In this document: positions 34,386-45,129 of the stretch, piece after piece
Layout of the letters: each line of letters begins with the position of its first letter
How positions within the stretch are numbered: the first letter of the stretch is position 1
Assembly: GCA_017311185.1 (NCBI GenBank)
Contig: JAESUZ010000482.1
Location: 248,001 to 312,000, forward strand
Source of the DNA: Proteles cristata cristata
Lineage: Eukaryota; Chordata; Mammalia; Carnivora; Hyaenidae
Length of the DNA stretch: 64,000 bases
Direction of reading: 5' to 3'
The notes under the pieces: generated by a model
Database searches by the model: none
The model's input: the letters and a program-made list of their open reading frames with translations, nothing else
Told to the model about the DNA's origin: nothing
Translations under genes and position numbers: made by a program

Positions 34386-36429
34386 ACTTTTGTCTATGAT
34401 TGATTTTTTTTCTAAAATAGAAAAAAAGAAAGCCAAGTATAGCAGATGTGCTTCCTTCAAGGTGTGAGAACAAGGATACAGACGTCTAGAGTAGCATTTA
34501 TCCTCTGAGGTTGCCATGATGATGCCAATGTTCGAGAATATGAGCACAACGATCAAAAGGGCAGATCAGGAATGAAAACCAGTGGTTGTGAGATCCTATT
34601 TCACAAGAATAATCAGGCTTTAAAACAAAAGACTAAAATTAATTGAGATGTCTTGAATACTTTAATGTATACTTCAGACAAAACTTTATTGCACTTCCTT
34701 CCATTCCAAATCATGTCCTTGAATTCTTCTCTGCAGTAATATGAGGGAAGCATCCCAGATTTTAAAGTCAGCTTTTCCTATAATCATTCCTGAAATATCT
34801 ATAAACCATCTGATTAATAACAAGTATTTATACAACATAAATTGAATTCAACTTGAATTGAATTCAAATTCAATTAGAAGCACAAAGAAACTACCATGAC
34901 AGGAGCCTTTGAAAGTCAGAGCACCTGATTTTCTGAATATCTGTAGAAAGTTTAGAATACAACTTGGTTGCTCTAACATAATGGCTTATTCTGCCTATGA
35001 GATGTCGTTTCAATATATATGACTTTAAGAGCCAAACTGATCAATCTCTTTTTTTTGCTCAGTTTTGTAGCTCCTCATATATAACTTCTGTATGTCATGT
35101 GTAGGAAAAGAAGTCACTAAACATATAAAATTAACAGGCATAGTGTTTATCCTAAGGAACCAAGGATATGCTGGGTTGAAAGGCAAATGTGTGAAAAGTA
35201 TGACTTCATAGGACAGCTAAAAATATTTCCGATTACAGGTTTGTAGTAAGGGATCAGCTACAATGAATGATAATGTGAATAATACATTATGCCACCTATT
35301 TTAAATCAACATGATAAAATGGAAACAGGAAAATGCCAATGATCTTTGAATTGGGCTTGAGGTTTCTTTCAGGCTGCTCAGCATTCCCTGATTCCTCACC
35401 CGGGTCACACTAGGAGAGACAAACAGTGAATTCTTGCTCAGGCAGCACCGCTGGTTTCCTATTTCCCTAGTTTCTAGCATCATTTGTTCCACACCCAGTG
35501 GATTCATGATGGAACCTGTAGATTTCGAAACGTGTAGCTCCTCATATAAGAACTGGCTGCCAAGTAGCTTCAGAAGGATTTCACAGCCAAACGCGTTCCA
35601 CCTTCATAGAGAAATAATTTTTGTCTGGTAAGACTTAATATCTTCTCTACCAGGGAGTACAAAAATGTGATGTGGGAGAGACATCTTTGAAAATAATGAG
35701 GGATCCGCTATTATTATTACTGGGTGCTGGGAACTGCTCTAGGAAAGAAACTGCTGGGATTTCCTTGTGTAGCACAGGCTCTCCTCTATTCCACTCTTCT
35801 TGTGGCCCAAAGTTTATTGGGAATTATTAAAAAACTCACATTGTAAAATGAAAACCAGGCAAAAAAGAAAAGGCGAACATCTAAGATAATAAGTGGGAGG
35901 TGGGAGATTAAGAAGATATTAAAACAAAAAGAATACCAGGCAAAATGAAAACAGGGGAAACATGAAAGGTCAAACAGTTATGCAGCTTCAAACATAAAAA
36001 GGTGACTTTCAAATGCTATTTAAAGATCTGAAACTTAAGATAAAATGTTAGAAGATACCGTTATAAACTCATCTATGAAGGAATTAATATTTTTAAAGTT
36101 ACAGAAATAAAAATTAAAGTTTTTGTTTCAAGGTAATAAGGTTTTAAGATAAGGGACACTACTAGAGAAGGATATTACTATAAAGAGAACCATGCATATG
36201 CTGGCTAGTAGTGCCTCCTCAGCATGCTGATCTGGTTGAACATGGCTCCCTGGGCAACGAGGGACCTTCCAGAAGAGAACCCAAAGAGAAGCAGCGCTCT
36301 GGAAGGACATGTTCTTTGAGAAAAACTCTTCAAAGGTCAGGATCCTAGAGTCCCCTGCCCTGGTCTTCATGAGTTTCTAGAAACTACTTCAAAGCCAAAC
36401 ATTCTATAGCTCACTCACTTTTAAAACTT
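34386..36429. other. Mostly unique DNA
   Basis: About 2 kb without recognised repeats. Frames at 35301-35631 (both strands) and 36128-36370 lack domains and clear splice context. Confidence 0.45.
34842..34867. repeat. Repeated palindrome TTGAATTCAA
   Basis: The self-complementary decamer ttgaattcaa occurs at 34842-34851 and 34858-34867, embedded in further aattcaa/ttgaa half-copies up to 34876. Function unknown. Confidence 0.85.
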
Positions 36430-36556
36430 TTTTCTTAGAGGAATTTCCAAAATTATACAACAGTAGAGTATAACCAACTCCCACGCACCCTCCACCCAGC
36501 TTCACAGATATGAACATACTAACATTTTGCCAATTTTGTTAAATCAATTCTAACTC

Positions 36557-36570
36557 GCTGCTGCTGCTGC
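36557..36570. repeat. Short (GCT)n run
   Basis: Four imperfect GCT units, followed by a pyrimidine-rich ctcttctttttcctctcc stretch, inside the ancient L1. Confidence 0.75.
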
Positions 36571-36716
36571 TAATGCTACCTCTTCTTTTTCCTCTCCTTC
36601 CTCTCCTTCTATTATTATTGTTTATTTTCATGAGGAACTTTGGTATTATTGTATCTTTTCTGTAATACTTAACTGTGACTCCTATACCATCTGCAATATA
36701 ATTACTAAAATTAATA

Positions 36717-36889
36717 GGGGTGCCTGGGTGGCTCAGTCGGTTGAGCGTCCGACTTCGGCTCAGGTCATGATCTCGAGGTTCCTGGGTTCGAGCCCTGCAT
36801 CAGGCTCTGTGCTGACAGCTAGCTCAGAGCCTGGGGCCTGCCTCTGATTATGTGTCTCCCTCTCTCTCTGACCCTCCCTGCTCGCTCTC
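36717..36889 (+). mobile_element. Carnivore SINE lacking its tail, joined to L1
   Basis: Begins ggggtgcctgggtggctcag with the doubled gacagctagctcagagcc. The CT-rich part stops at ccctgctcgctctca and passes directly into L1 ORF2 sequence; SINE-tail-like caaataaattttttaaaaaa appears only after the L1 (about 37602-37621). Confidence 0.9.
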
Positions 36890-37601
36890 ATATCACTCAG
36901 AGTAGCTAAGATGAACAAATCAGGAGACTCTAGATGCTGGCGAGGAGGTGGAGAAACGGGCACCCTCCTACACTGTTGGTGGGAATGTAAACTGATGCAG
37001 CCCCTCTGGAAAACAGTGTGGAGGTACCTCAAAAAATTAACAATAGAACTCCCCTATGAACCAGCAATAGCACTGCTGGGAATTTACCCAAGGGATCCAG
37101 GAGTGCTGATGCAGAGGGGCACATGGACCCCAATGTTCACAGCAGCACTCTCAACAATAGCCAAAACATGGAAAGAGCCTAAGTGTCCATCAACGGACGA
37201 GTGGATCAAGAAGATGTGGTTTGTCTATACAATGGAATACTCCATGGCAATGAGAAAGAATGAAATCTGGCCATGTGTAGCAACATGGATGGAACTTGAG
37301 GGTGTTCTGCTGAGCGAAATAAGCCAGGCAGTGAAGGACAGATACCATAGTTTTGCACGTATAGGTGGATTAGGAGGAACTTAATGGACGAAAGCAGAGG
37401 AGAAGAAGGGAAAAAATAGTTGGGGAGAGGGAGGGAGGGAAACCATGAGAGACTCTTGAATGCTGAGAACAAACTGAGGGCTGATGGGGGTGGGGGAGAG
37501 GGTAAGGGGGGTGATAGGCATGGAGGAGGGCACTTGTGGGGATGAGCACTGGGTGTTATATGGAAACTAACTTGACAATAAACTATTTAAGGATAAAAAT
37601 A
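36890..37601 (+). mobile_element. 5'-truncated young L1 (~710 bp)
   Basis: Contains the last ~165 codons of ORF2 in one open frame ending at 37384, then the G-rich 3' UTR and cttgacaataaactattt. The C-terminal motif missing from the copy at 1.07 kb ([10 protein letters not shown]) is intact here (~37192-37221). Probably inserted into the CT-rich region of the SINE just upstream. Confidence 0.92.
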
Positions 37602-37750
37602 CAAATAAATTTTTTAAAAAATGGCTTAAGTGCTAGGATCCCACCAAATAAAACCTACAGTATTTCCTTATTAATATTAAATATCCAATGATTAAATTTC
37701 TCCATTTGTCTCAGAGTTTTTTTTTAGTTTATTCCAATCAGTATACAAAA

Positions 37751-39493
37751 GACATGTCTTTGTTTTTTTGTTTTGTTTTATTTATTTTTTTAATTTTACA
37801 TCCAAGTTACTTAGCATGTCGTGCAACAATGATTTCAGGAGTAGATTCCTTAATGCCCCTTACCCATTTAGCCCATGCCCCCTCCCACAACCCCTCCAGG
37901 TACCCTGTTTGTTCTTCATATTTAAGAGTCTCTTATGTTTTGCCCCCTCCCTTTTTTATATTATTTTTGCTTCCCTTCTCTAATGTTCATCTGTTCTGTA
38001 TCTTAAAGTCCTCATATGACTGAAGTCGTATGGTATTTCTTTCTCTGACTAATTCTGCTGAGCATAATACCCCCTAGTTCCATCCATGTAGTTGCAAATG
38101 GCAAGATTTCATTCTTTTTGACTGCCAAGAAATACTCCACTGTGTATATATACCACATCTTCTTTATCCATTCATCTGTCAATGGACATTTGGGCTCTTT
38201 CTATACGTTGGCTATTGGCGACAGTGCTGCTATAAATATTGGGGTGCATGTGACACTTTGAAACAACATATCTGTATCCTTTGGATAAATACCTAGTAGT
38301 GCAATTGCTGGGTCACAGGATAGTTCTATTTTTAATTTTTTGAGGAACCTCCATACGATTTTCCAGAGGGACTGCACCAGTTTGCAATCCCACCAGTGGT
38401 GCAAAAGAGATCCTCTTGCTCTGCATCCTTGTCAACATCTGTGGTTGCCTGAGTTGTTAATGTTAACCATTCTGACAGGTGTGAAGTGGTATCTCATTGT
38501 GGTTTTGATTTTTATTTCCCTGATGATGAGTGATGTCGAGCATCTTTTCATGTGTTGACTGTCCATCTGGATGTCTTCTTTGGAGAAGCGTCTACTCATG
38601 TCTTTTGCCACTTTTCTTCACTGCATTATTTATTTTTTGGGTGCTGAGTTTGATAAGTTCTTTATAGATTTTGGATACTAACCCTTTATCTGATGTTTCA
38701 TTTGCAAATATCTGCTCCCATTCCAATGGTTGCCTTTTAGTTTTGCTGTTTTTTCCTTCTCTATGCAGAAGCTTTGTATTTTGATGATGTTCCAATAGTT
38801 AATTTTTGCTTTTGTTTCCCTGGTCTCTGGAGACACGTTGAGTAAGAAGTTGTTGCGGCCAAGGTCAAAGAGGTTTTTGCCTGCTTTCTCCTCGAGGACT
38901 TTGATGGCTTCCTGTTTTACGTTTAGGTTTTTCATCCATTTTGAGTTTATTTTTGTGGATGGTGGAAGAAATTGATCCAGGTTTATTCTTCTGCATGTCA
39001 CTGTCCAGTTTTCCTAGCACCACTTGCTGAAGAGGCTCTTTATTCTATTGGCTATTCTTTCCTGCTTTATCAAAGATTAGTTGGCCATGTTTGTGGGTCC
39101 ATTTCTGGGTTATCTATTCTGTTCCATTGATCTGAGTGTCTGTTTTCTGCCAGTGCCATACTATCTTGATAATTACAGCTTTGTAATACAGCTCAAAGTA
39201 TGGGATTGTGATGCCTCCAGGTATGGTTTTCTTTTTCAAGACTGGTGTGGCTATTCGGGGTCTTTTCTGGTTCCATAAAAATTTTGGGATAGTTTGTTTT
39301 AGATCTGTGAAGAATGCTGGTGTTATTTTGATAGGTATTGCATTGAATATGTAGATTGCTTTGGGTAGTAGTGATATTTTCACAATATTTGTTCTTCCTA
39401 TCCAGGAGCAAGGAATATTTTTCCTTTTTTGTGTGTGTCTTCTTCAATTTTTCATAAGCTTTCTATAGTTTTCAGTGTATATGATATGCCTTT
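37751..39493 (-). mobile_element. Mid-age carnivore L1, 5'-truncated (~1.7 kb)
   Basis: Reverse L1 from a T-rich tail (tgtttttttgttttgtttt) through a 3' UTR with catccaagttacttagcatg to ORF2 reverse-transcriptase sequence near 39.47 kb. Candidate duplication: gacatgtcttt at 37751-37761 and gatatgccttt at 39483-39493, two transitions apart. ORF2 is broken, but frames of ~90-107 codons survive (38678-39001, 39114-39383). Confidence 0.85.
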
Positions 39494-39885
39494 TTAATCT
39501 ATCGGTTCTCCCTCTATCTATTCATGTCCTCTTGTACTTTATTTCTTAAAAATAAAGAAGAAATAAAGAAATTCAATCATTTTTCCATGTGGTTTTTCAT
39601 AGTTTTGTTGACTGCATCCCTACAGTATCATTTAACATGTTCCTTTCGTCACTGAATTTATTGTAAATTACTAGTTAGAACAAGAGGCTTCAGAAGACTC
39701 AGATTTGGGTTTGTGAGTTTTTAAATTTATTTTTGTTGTTATTGTTAATAATACTTCCTAAGCACATAGTCAATGTCCATGAGGAAGCACATGATGTTTC
39801 ACTGGGTCTGTTTTAAATCTAAGAATTCATCAGGGCTTACAAACTGCTATTTCAATTTTACTAATCTTTCATTTATTACCTAGAA

Positions 39886-39939
39886 TTCTTTTTTAAATTT
39901 TTTTGTTTTAATTCCAGTATAGTTAACATACAGTGTTAT
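39886..39939 (-). mobile_element. Very short L1 3' stub (~54 bp)
   Basis: tttgttttaattccagtatag, ttaacatacagtgttatatt is the extreme 3' end of the older carnivore L1, as at 58.25 kb. A weak duplication (attacctagaa / attacaaagag) flanks it. Confidence 0.6.
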
Positions 39940-39987
39940 ATTACAAAGAGAAACTTTTTCTTTAATATCTCTTTGATCACCTTAAAA

Positions 39988-40245
39988 TACAGTTCCTATT
40001 TTTTTTAAAAAAATACATATATATATATATATATATATATATTAAGTTTATTCATCTATTGTGAAAGAGAGAGAAAGCGTGAGTGGGGAAGGGGCAGAGA
40101 GAGAGAGAGAATCCCTAGCAGGATTCACAATGTCAATGCAGAGCCCAATGTGGGACTTGAACTCACGAATCGCAAGATCATGATCTGAGGTGAACTTGGA
40201 TGCTTAACTGACTAAGCCACCCAGGTGCCCCTACAGTTCATATTT
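39988..40245 (-). mobile_element. Carnivore tRNA-Lys SINE with 14-bp duplication
   Basis: Duplication tacagttcctattt / tacagttcatattt at 39988-40001 and 40232-40245. Reversed head aagccacccaggtgcccc, diverged body with caatgtcaatgcagagccc. The tail has become an AT microsatellite. Confidence 0.94.
40016..40042. repeat. (AT)n microsatellite in SINE tail
   Basis: About 13 AT units replace the A-rich tail of the reverse SINE. Confidence 0.95.
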
Positions 40246-41469
40246 AAGGTAGGATGAATGCTTGATTCTTCCCCCTTTATTTAATAGCTTTCAAAATTAT
40301 GTGTTAAATTTCTGGCATGCTCTACAAGTGACCACAAAGGTTTTCTTATTATAATGATGGCCTTATTTGTTACATATATTGGATGTATTTAAGCTCCTGA
40401 TAAATTTCCCCATTCTGAGGAGTCAGTGGGAGACTCTTCAAGGTGGTTCCTTTGGATATGACCCTAAGACTATTGATAGTTTCTTTGCTTTCTGACTTGA
40501 AAAGATTTTCCTAACTCAGCTTTTACATTCCATATCCCAAACCAGGGATCAGGCACTTCTCCAAGATACCCTGGTTCCTTTAATAGGAAGTGGTCTTTTT
40601 GACATCACAATCTGGGTACTTCAAGGACCTTTGTTACTAGTTTTTCACTGTTTCTAGAACTTTTCGTGTTGCAAAGAGAAAAAAAAAAGGGTTTTTTTCA
40701 TCCAAATAAAAGAGATCATGCATGCACACGGATAACTCCAATTCAGATTTAACAGTGAGGCATGTTTATTCAACCTCATTAGACTTACATATGCTTCTCT
40801 TTTTTCTCATGACAGATATCTGGGTTCTCAATGATATCAATATAATTATTAATTTGCTTTACTCTACAACACATACATGACAGTTTCAAAATACAAGTAA
40901 AACAGTTGTCAGTAACACAACTACATTCATTTCTTTCACTTTGTCTTAATGTTTATTGACGGCCTTTTAAAATAATTCTTCATAATTATGCAGAATATGT
41001 ACATGATTTCCAAGTCAAATCTACAAAATACCTATAGCCAGCTTCCACCATGTCTACTTCCTCTCGTATTCTCCTATAAATATTTAGACATGTACTTTGA
41101 GAGAGAAGATAGAAATGTCAATTAAGGGGAAAATTTTTGAACTCAGAGGTAAAAGTTTAACCTTTGTAGGCAACTTGTGGATCGAGAACTGAAAATATTC
41201 TTATTAGGAAAAGAGAGTAATAATGATGGAACATTTTTTAATGAAAGAGTGTGCAAGAGGGAATGGTCATCAATATCATGTAAGCAGAAAACCGTAGTAA
41301 AAGTTGACAGAGGTAAAGGTAATGGATTTCTCATCATTGAGGCTTTTAAAATTTTTTCAGAAAGAACATTTTCTTGGAGGAGCAAAACAGAATCTTAAAA
41401 ATTAATAAGGGATTGAGTGGAAAGGAAATGGAGAAAGCACAAAAACTTTGGGATGCTGGCTGTTTGAAA

Positions 41470-41607
41470 TAAAAGAACAAGGGGTGCCTGGGTGGCTCGG
41501 TTGATTAAGCTTCCGACTCTGGATTTCAGCTTAGGCCATGATCTCACAGTTCATGAGTTCAAGCCCTGCATCAGGCTCTGTGATGATAGTGCAAAACCTG
41601 CTTGGGA

Positions 41608-41642
<35 letters not shown>

Positions 41643-41690
41643 CCTTGCATGTGCTCTCTCTATCAAAAATCAATAAACATTTTCTTTTTT
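41470..41690 (+). mobile_element. Older-type carnivore SINE (outer member of doublet)
   Basis: Begins ggggtgcctgggtggctcgg at 41481, with ccgactctggatttcagctt and aaaacctgcttgggattctc. Upstream aaaagaacaag and downstream of the second SINE ataagaacaag form the likely outer duplication. Confidence 0.93.
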
Positions 41691-41940
41691 AAAAAGATAA
41701 GAACTGGGGCGCCTGGGTGGCTTAGTCGGTTAAGCATCCGACTTTCGCTTAGGTCATGATCTCGCGGTTCGTGGGTTCGAGCCCCGCGTTGGGCTCTGTG
41801 CTGACTGCCAGCTCAGAGCCTGGAGCCTGTTTCAGTCTGTGACTCCCTCTCTCTCTGACCCTGCTCACGCTCTCTCTCTCTCTCTCTCTCCTAGAAATAA
41901 ATAAAAAAAAAACATTAAAAAAAAATAAAAAGATAAGAAC
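41691..41940 (+). mobile_element. Young-type carnivore SINE (inner member) with 14-bp duplication
   Basis: Body 41706-41926 with gactttcgcttaggtcatg, tttcagtctgtgactccc and ctcctagaaataaataaa. The duplication aaaaagataagaac is at 41691-41704 and 41927-41940. It inserted into the 3' end of the older SINE, so the order of events is certain. Confidence 0.97.
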
Positions 41941-42358
41941 AAGAAACACACAGGGCGGTTACTAGCTTGAGAAATACAATGAAACGTAGATTCTTCATTT
42001 CTCCAATAAGGAAAATTTAAAGAAGAAACTATCAGAAGGAGAATCTAAAAAGGGAATATGTGAAATGCTGAAACAAGTCTCTCAAGAGTCAGAAAAAGAT
42101 GAATTCAAGAACACCCAAAAATTCAGCCTCCATGTATAGAGACCAGGCCTCTAAATGACAATGATGAGACATTCAGTTTATTCCAAGGAAGCACATAATC
42201 AATCCAGACTATGGACTTTTCCATTCTAAAGTTGAACTCTTCTACAGACGCTGATCTTATTTCTCAGTGAGATCCCTAGGAACCCCCAAAATTCCATGTC
42301 AGCCCTATTTACCTGTGTTAGGATCCTTTCAGAAACAAAATCAATCTAGTTTACTCCT

Positions 42359-42538
42359 AATATTTATTCTGAGGGGCGCCTGAGAGGCTCAGTTGCCTAA
42401 GGGTCTAACTCTTGATTTCAGCTCAGGTCATGATCTCACAGTTTGTGTGACTGAGCCCCGTATTAGCCTCTGTGCTGAAGGCATGAGGCCTGCTTGGGAT
42501 TCTTGGTCTCCCTCTCTCTTTGCCCCTACCCACTTGTG

Positions 42539-42577
<39 letters not shown>

Positions 42578-42602
42578 AAAAGTAAACATTAAAAAATATT
42601 TA
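42359..42602 (+). mobile_element. Oldest-type carnivore SINE (outer member of doublet)
   Basis: Head ggggcgcctgagaggctcag; ctaactcttgatttcagctc and gcctgcttgggattcttgg mark the oldest subfamily. A 17-unit CT run at 42540-42575. Outer duplication aatatttattctgag (42359-42373) / aatatacttattctgag (after the second SINE). Confidence 0.93.
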
Positions 42603-42805
42603 GGGGTGCCTGGGTGGCTCAGTTGGTTGGGTGTCCAACTTTGGCTCAGGTCATGATCTCACGGTTCGTAGGTTCAAGTCCTGCAACTGGCTCTGTGCTG
42701 ACAGCATGGAGCCTGGAGCCTGTTTCAGATTCTGTGTCTCCCTCTCTCTTTGCCCCTCCCCGGCTGGCACTTTCTCAAAAATAAACATTTAAAACATTTT
42801 TAAAA
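42603..42805 (+). mobile_element. Carnivore SINE (inner member of doublet)
   Basis: Begins ggggtgcctgggtggctcag directly in the tail of the previous SINE (attaaaaaatattta). Body with gacagcatggagcctggagc; tail caaaaataaacatttaaaac. Confidence 0.93.
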
Positions 42806-42821
42806 ATATACTTATTCTGAG

Positions 42822-43631
42822 TAGACTGGGTACACAACCCATGCTTTCTAGTCTATTTCCAACATACTGAAAAGTGGCTGCATCTGATTCTTTTCAGTGC
42901 CTTAACATCAGCTCAACTTGTGACATTCACATGTTTGTTATCCTTGGTCATTTCACAGGTTGTTCAATGGCTGGACCATCGAAATTCTTTCACGCTCACT
43001 TCTATATTGCTCTCTATAGGCCTACCTTGACCATACTCTCACATTTCTTCTTATTCTTCAAGCTTCCTACTGTGTCCTCTAAGAATTCCTATTTCATGGC
43101 AAGCCATCTTATATCCTCAACCTCTTCATCACATGTTCTTCCTACCTCCTAGCCTTTATCTGTATTCACCATTGCTATTTCTAAACCATTACTCTTTTTC
43201 TGTTTCTGACACCTGTTCTTTTGAGGCATATGCTGTCCCACTGAATCTGTCATTCATTAGCATCTCATCTTGTGTCAACTTCTCAGCTTGGTCTGTCAGT
43301 CACTTGACGGGGTCAGGAAGAAAAAAATGTATATACGTCAAGTATATTGCTGAGGCTGAGCATGGAGTACTACCTGGAGGGTGGAATTAGAGCACATACA
43401 GGAAAAGAAGATTGAGGGGATAGGCAAAATGTGTGAGTCACATAAAACACTTGAATAATAGATAAGGTATGTCATATGTTCGAGCTGGCTCATAATAATT
43501 CATAAAAGCCAAATGTTAAATTTTCAGAAACTTTGTAAGCCATTATACCAGTAGTATGAAATGGGATATTATGGAGATATTTATACAATAGAAATTTGCA
43601 AATGCTACTCATCAAGACTTGTTTTCCCTCC
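42822..43631. other. No recognised feature
   Basis: Pyrimidine-rich sequence with two overlapping open frames (42874-43152, 43133-43390) but no domain. It might be a decayed repeat I cannot name. Confidence 0.4.
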
Positions 43632-43887
43632 TGACAGCCAATTCTTTTTTTTTTTTTTTTTTTGAGAGAGAGAGAGAGCGCGAGCATGCACACACATGTT
43701 CACATGAGAGAGCGGGAGAGGAGCAGAGGAAGAGGGTGAGAGAGAATCTTAAGCAGGTTCCATGCCCAGTGCAGAGCCTGACATGGGGCTCTATCGCATG
43801 AACTGTGAGATCGTGACTTGATCCAAAATCAAGAATCAGACGCTAAACCGACTGAGACACACAGGCACGCCATGACAGCCAATTCTT
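43632..43887 (-). mobile_element. Oldest-type carnivore SINE with 15-bp duplication
   Basis: Perfect duplication tgacagccaattctt at 43632-43646 and 43873-43887, yet the body is diverged (reversed head gagacacacaggcacgcc). Tail is an 18-T run plus GA units. The perfect duplication sits oddly with an old body; see finding. Confidence 0.95.
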
Positions 43888-44394
43888 AAATGTTTACCAG
43901 CACATGGTAGAGACTATGAGGAAACAAAAAGAGTGGATATAAGGTCAGGAAAGTTGAAGAGAAATTTTACCTAATTCAAAATTATGCCTATGACAACATC
44001 ATCCCAATAGCTAAGTCCAAGAAATAAAAATAAGGAAGACTTAACTGGTAGATCCCAGAGCAGCAAGATTAAAGACAGATCCTGAGGATAACTACTGGGA
44101 AACTATCTTTCTTCTAGCTAAACAAATAGTTTTCACCTTTAATGATGAGGCTGAATCCCAAATGTAAGAAAATGGATCGAAATGATATTAGCATGTGATC
44201 CTCTATCACTGGACACCCTTAAGTTGAACTCAGTCTACAATGCTTGTTTATTCTGTGTATAATTAGACTACTGAATATAGCTTGGGTTTTCAAAAACTTA
44301 GATGGATCAAAAACCTAGAAACCAACAAGAATAGTAAGTATATGGAGGATACATGGTGCTTGGGAGCATCTATACAGTGAGAATAAAAAGGGTG
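43888..44394. other. No recognised feature
   Basis: Unique-looking DNA. Confidence 0.5.
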
Positions 44395-44590
44395 GAGTTT
44401 GTATCCTGTCTCTCCTTATCCACTGAATAATATTGTGCAAGTCACATAACCTCTCTGAATTCATTTCCTAAGCTATAATATGGGCGTGGAGATACCTATC
44501 TTTTAGAGTAGCTATAAAAAGTACTAAGATAATACAGTTTGTAGTAACAAGTCTAGTGCTTTGCTCGTAGTAGAAACTAAAATGTTTTAT
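44395..44590 (+). mobile_element. MIR relic
   Basis: tgtgcaagtcacataacctctctgaattcatttcctaagc and later agtgctttgctcgtagta follow the MIR core and 3' end. Confidence 0.78.
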
Positions 44591-44879
44591 TCCCATTTCA
44601 TGTATACTTGTAAACTTTTCTTTTCCATGAGGTAAGGCCAAATACCTTCTTGAGGAAGATAAAAAACATGAAGCTAGAAGGCCTGACTGTACAAGGGAGC
44701 TTCTTAGTGCTTCTCTTTTTTTATATACCAATGGAAAACTCTAATCCAGGGGTGACAGACTTTGTGTAAAAGACCAGAGAATATATATTTCAGGTTTTTC
44801 CATCCATATAGTCTCTGTACCATCTGCTCAACTCTGTTGTAGTGCAAAAGCAGCCGTAGACAATTCGTAAACAAGCATG

Positions 44880-45129
44880 TGTGTGACAGTGTTCTTTTTT
44901 TTTTTTTTAATGTTTTATTTCTAGGAGAGAGAGAGACAGCATGAGCATGGGAGGGTCAGAGAGAGAGGGAGTCACAGACTCTGAAACAGGCTCCAGGCTC
45001 TGAGCTGGCAGTCAGCACAGAGCCCGACGTGGGGCTCGAACCCACGAACCGCGAGATCATGACCTAAGCGACAGTCGGACGCCGCTTAACCGACTAAGCC
45101 ACCCAGGCGCCCCTGTGTGACAGTGTTCT
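44880..45129 (-). mobile_element. Young-type carnivore SINE with 16-bp duplication
   Basis: Perfect duplication tgtgtgacagtgttct at 44880-44895 and 45114-45129. Body has ctaggagagagagagacagc, gtcacagactctgaaacagg, gacctaagcgacagtcggac and an extra gccg before cttaaccgac. Among the youngest insertions here. Confidence 0.97.

Larger units (their letters stand above)
36430..41100 (-). mobile_element. Ancient L1 (L1M-type) 3' region, split by younger insertions
   Basis: On the + strand the pieces read in the order of a reversed L1M 3' UTR: ccctccacccagcttcac (36488), aatatccaatgattaaatt (37680), gactgcatccctacagtatc then atttaacatgttcc (39611), gaggaagcacatgatg (39780), tactctaca (40860). Younger copies separate them: a SINE plus L1 at 36717-37613, an L1 at 37762-39482, an L1 stub near 39.9 kb and a SINE at 40002. 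It shares its layout with the copy at 11.15-13.65 kb. Confidence 0.68.

Noticed and set aside
34179..34556. 125-codon minus-strand frame
   Set aside because: It crosses the edge of an ancient L1 3' end and has no coherent domain.
37751..39493. Minus-strand frames of 90-107 codons as genes
   Set aside because: They are consecutive pieces of L1 ORF2 in different frames inside one truncated element.
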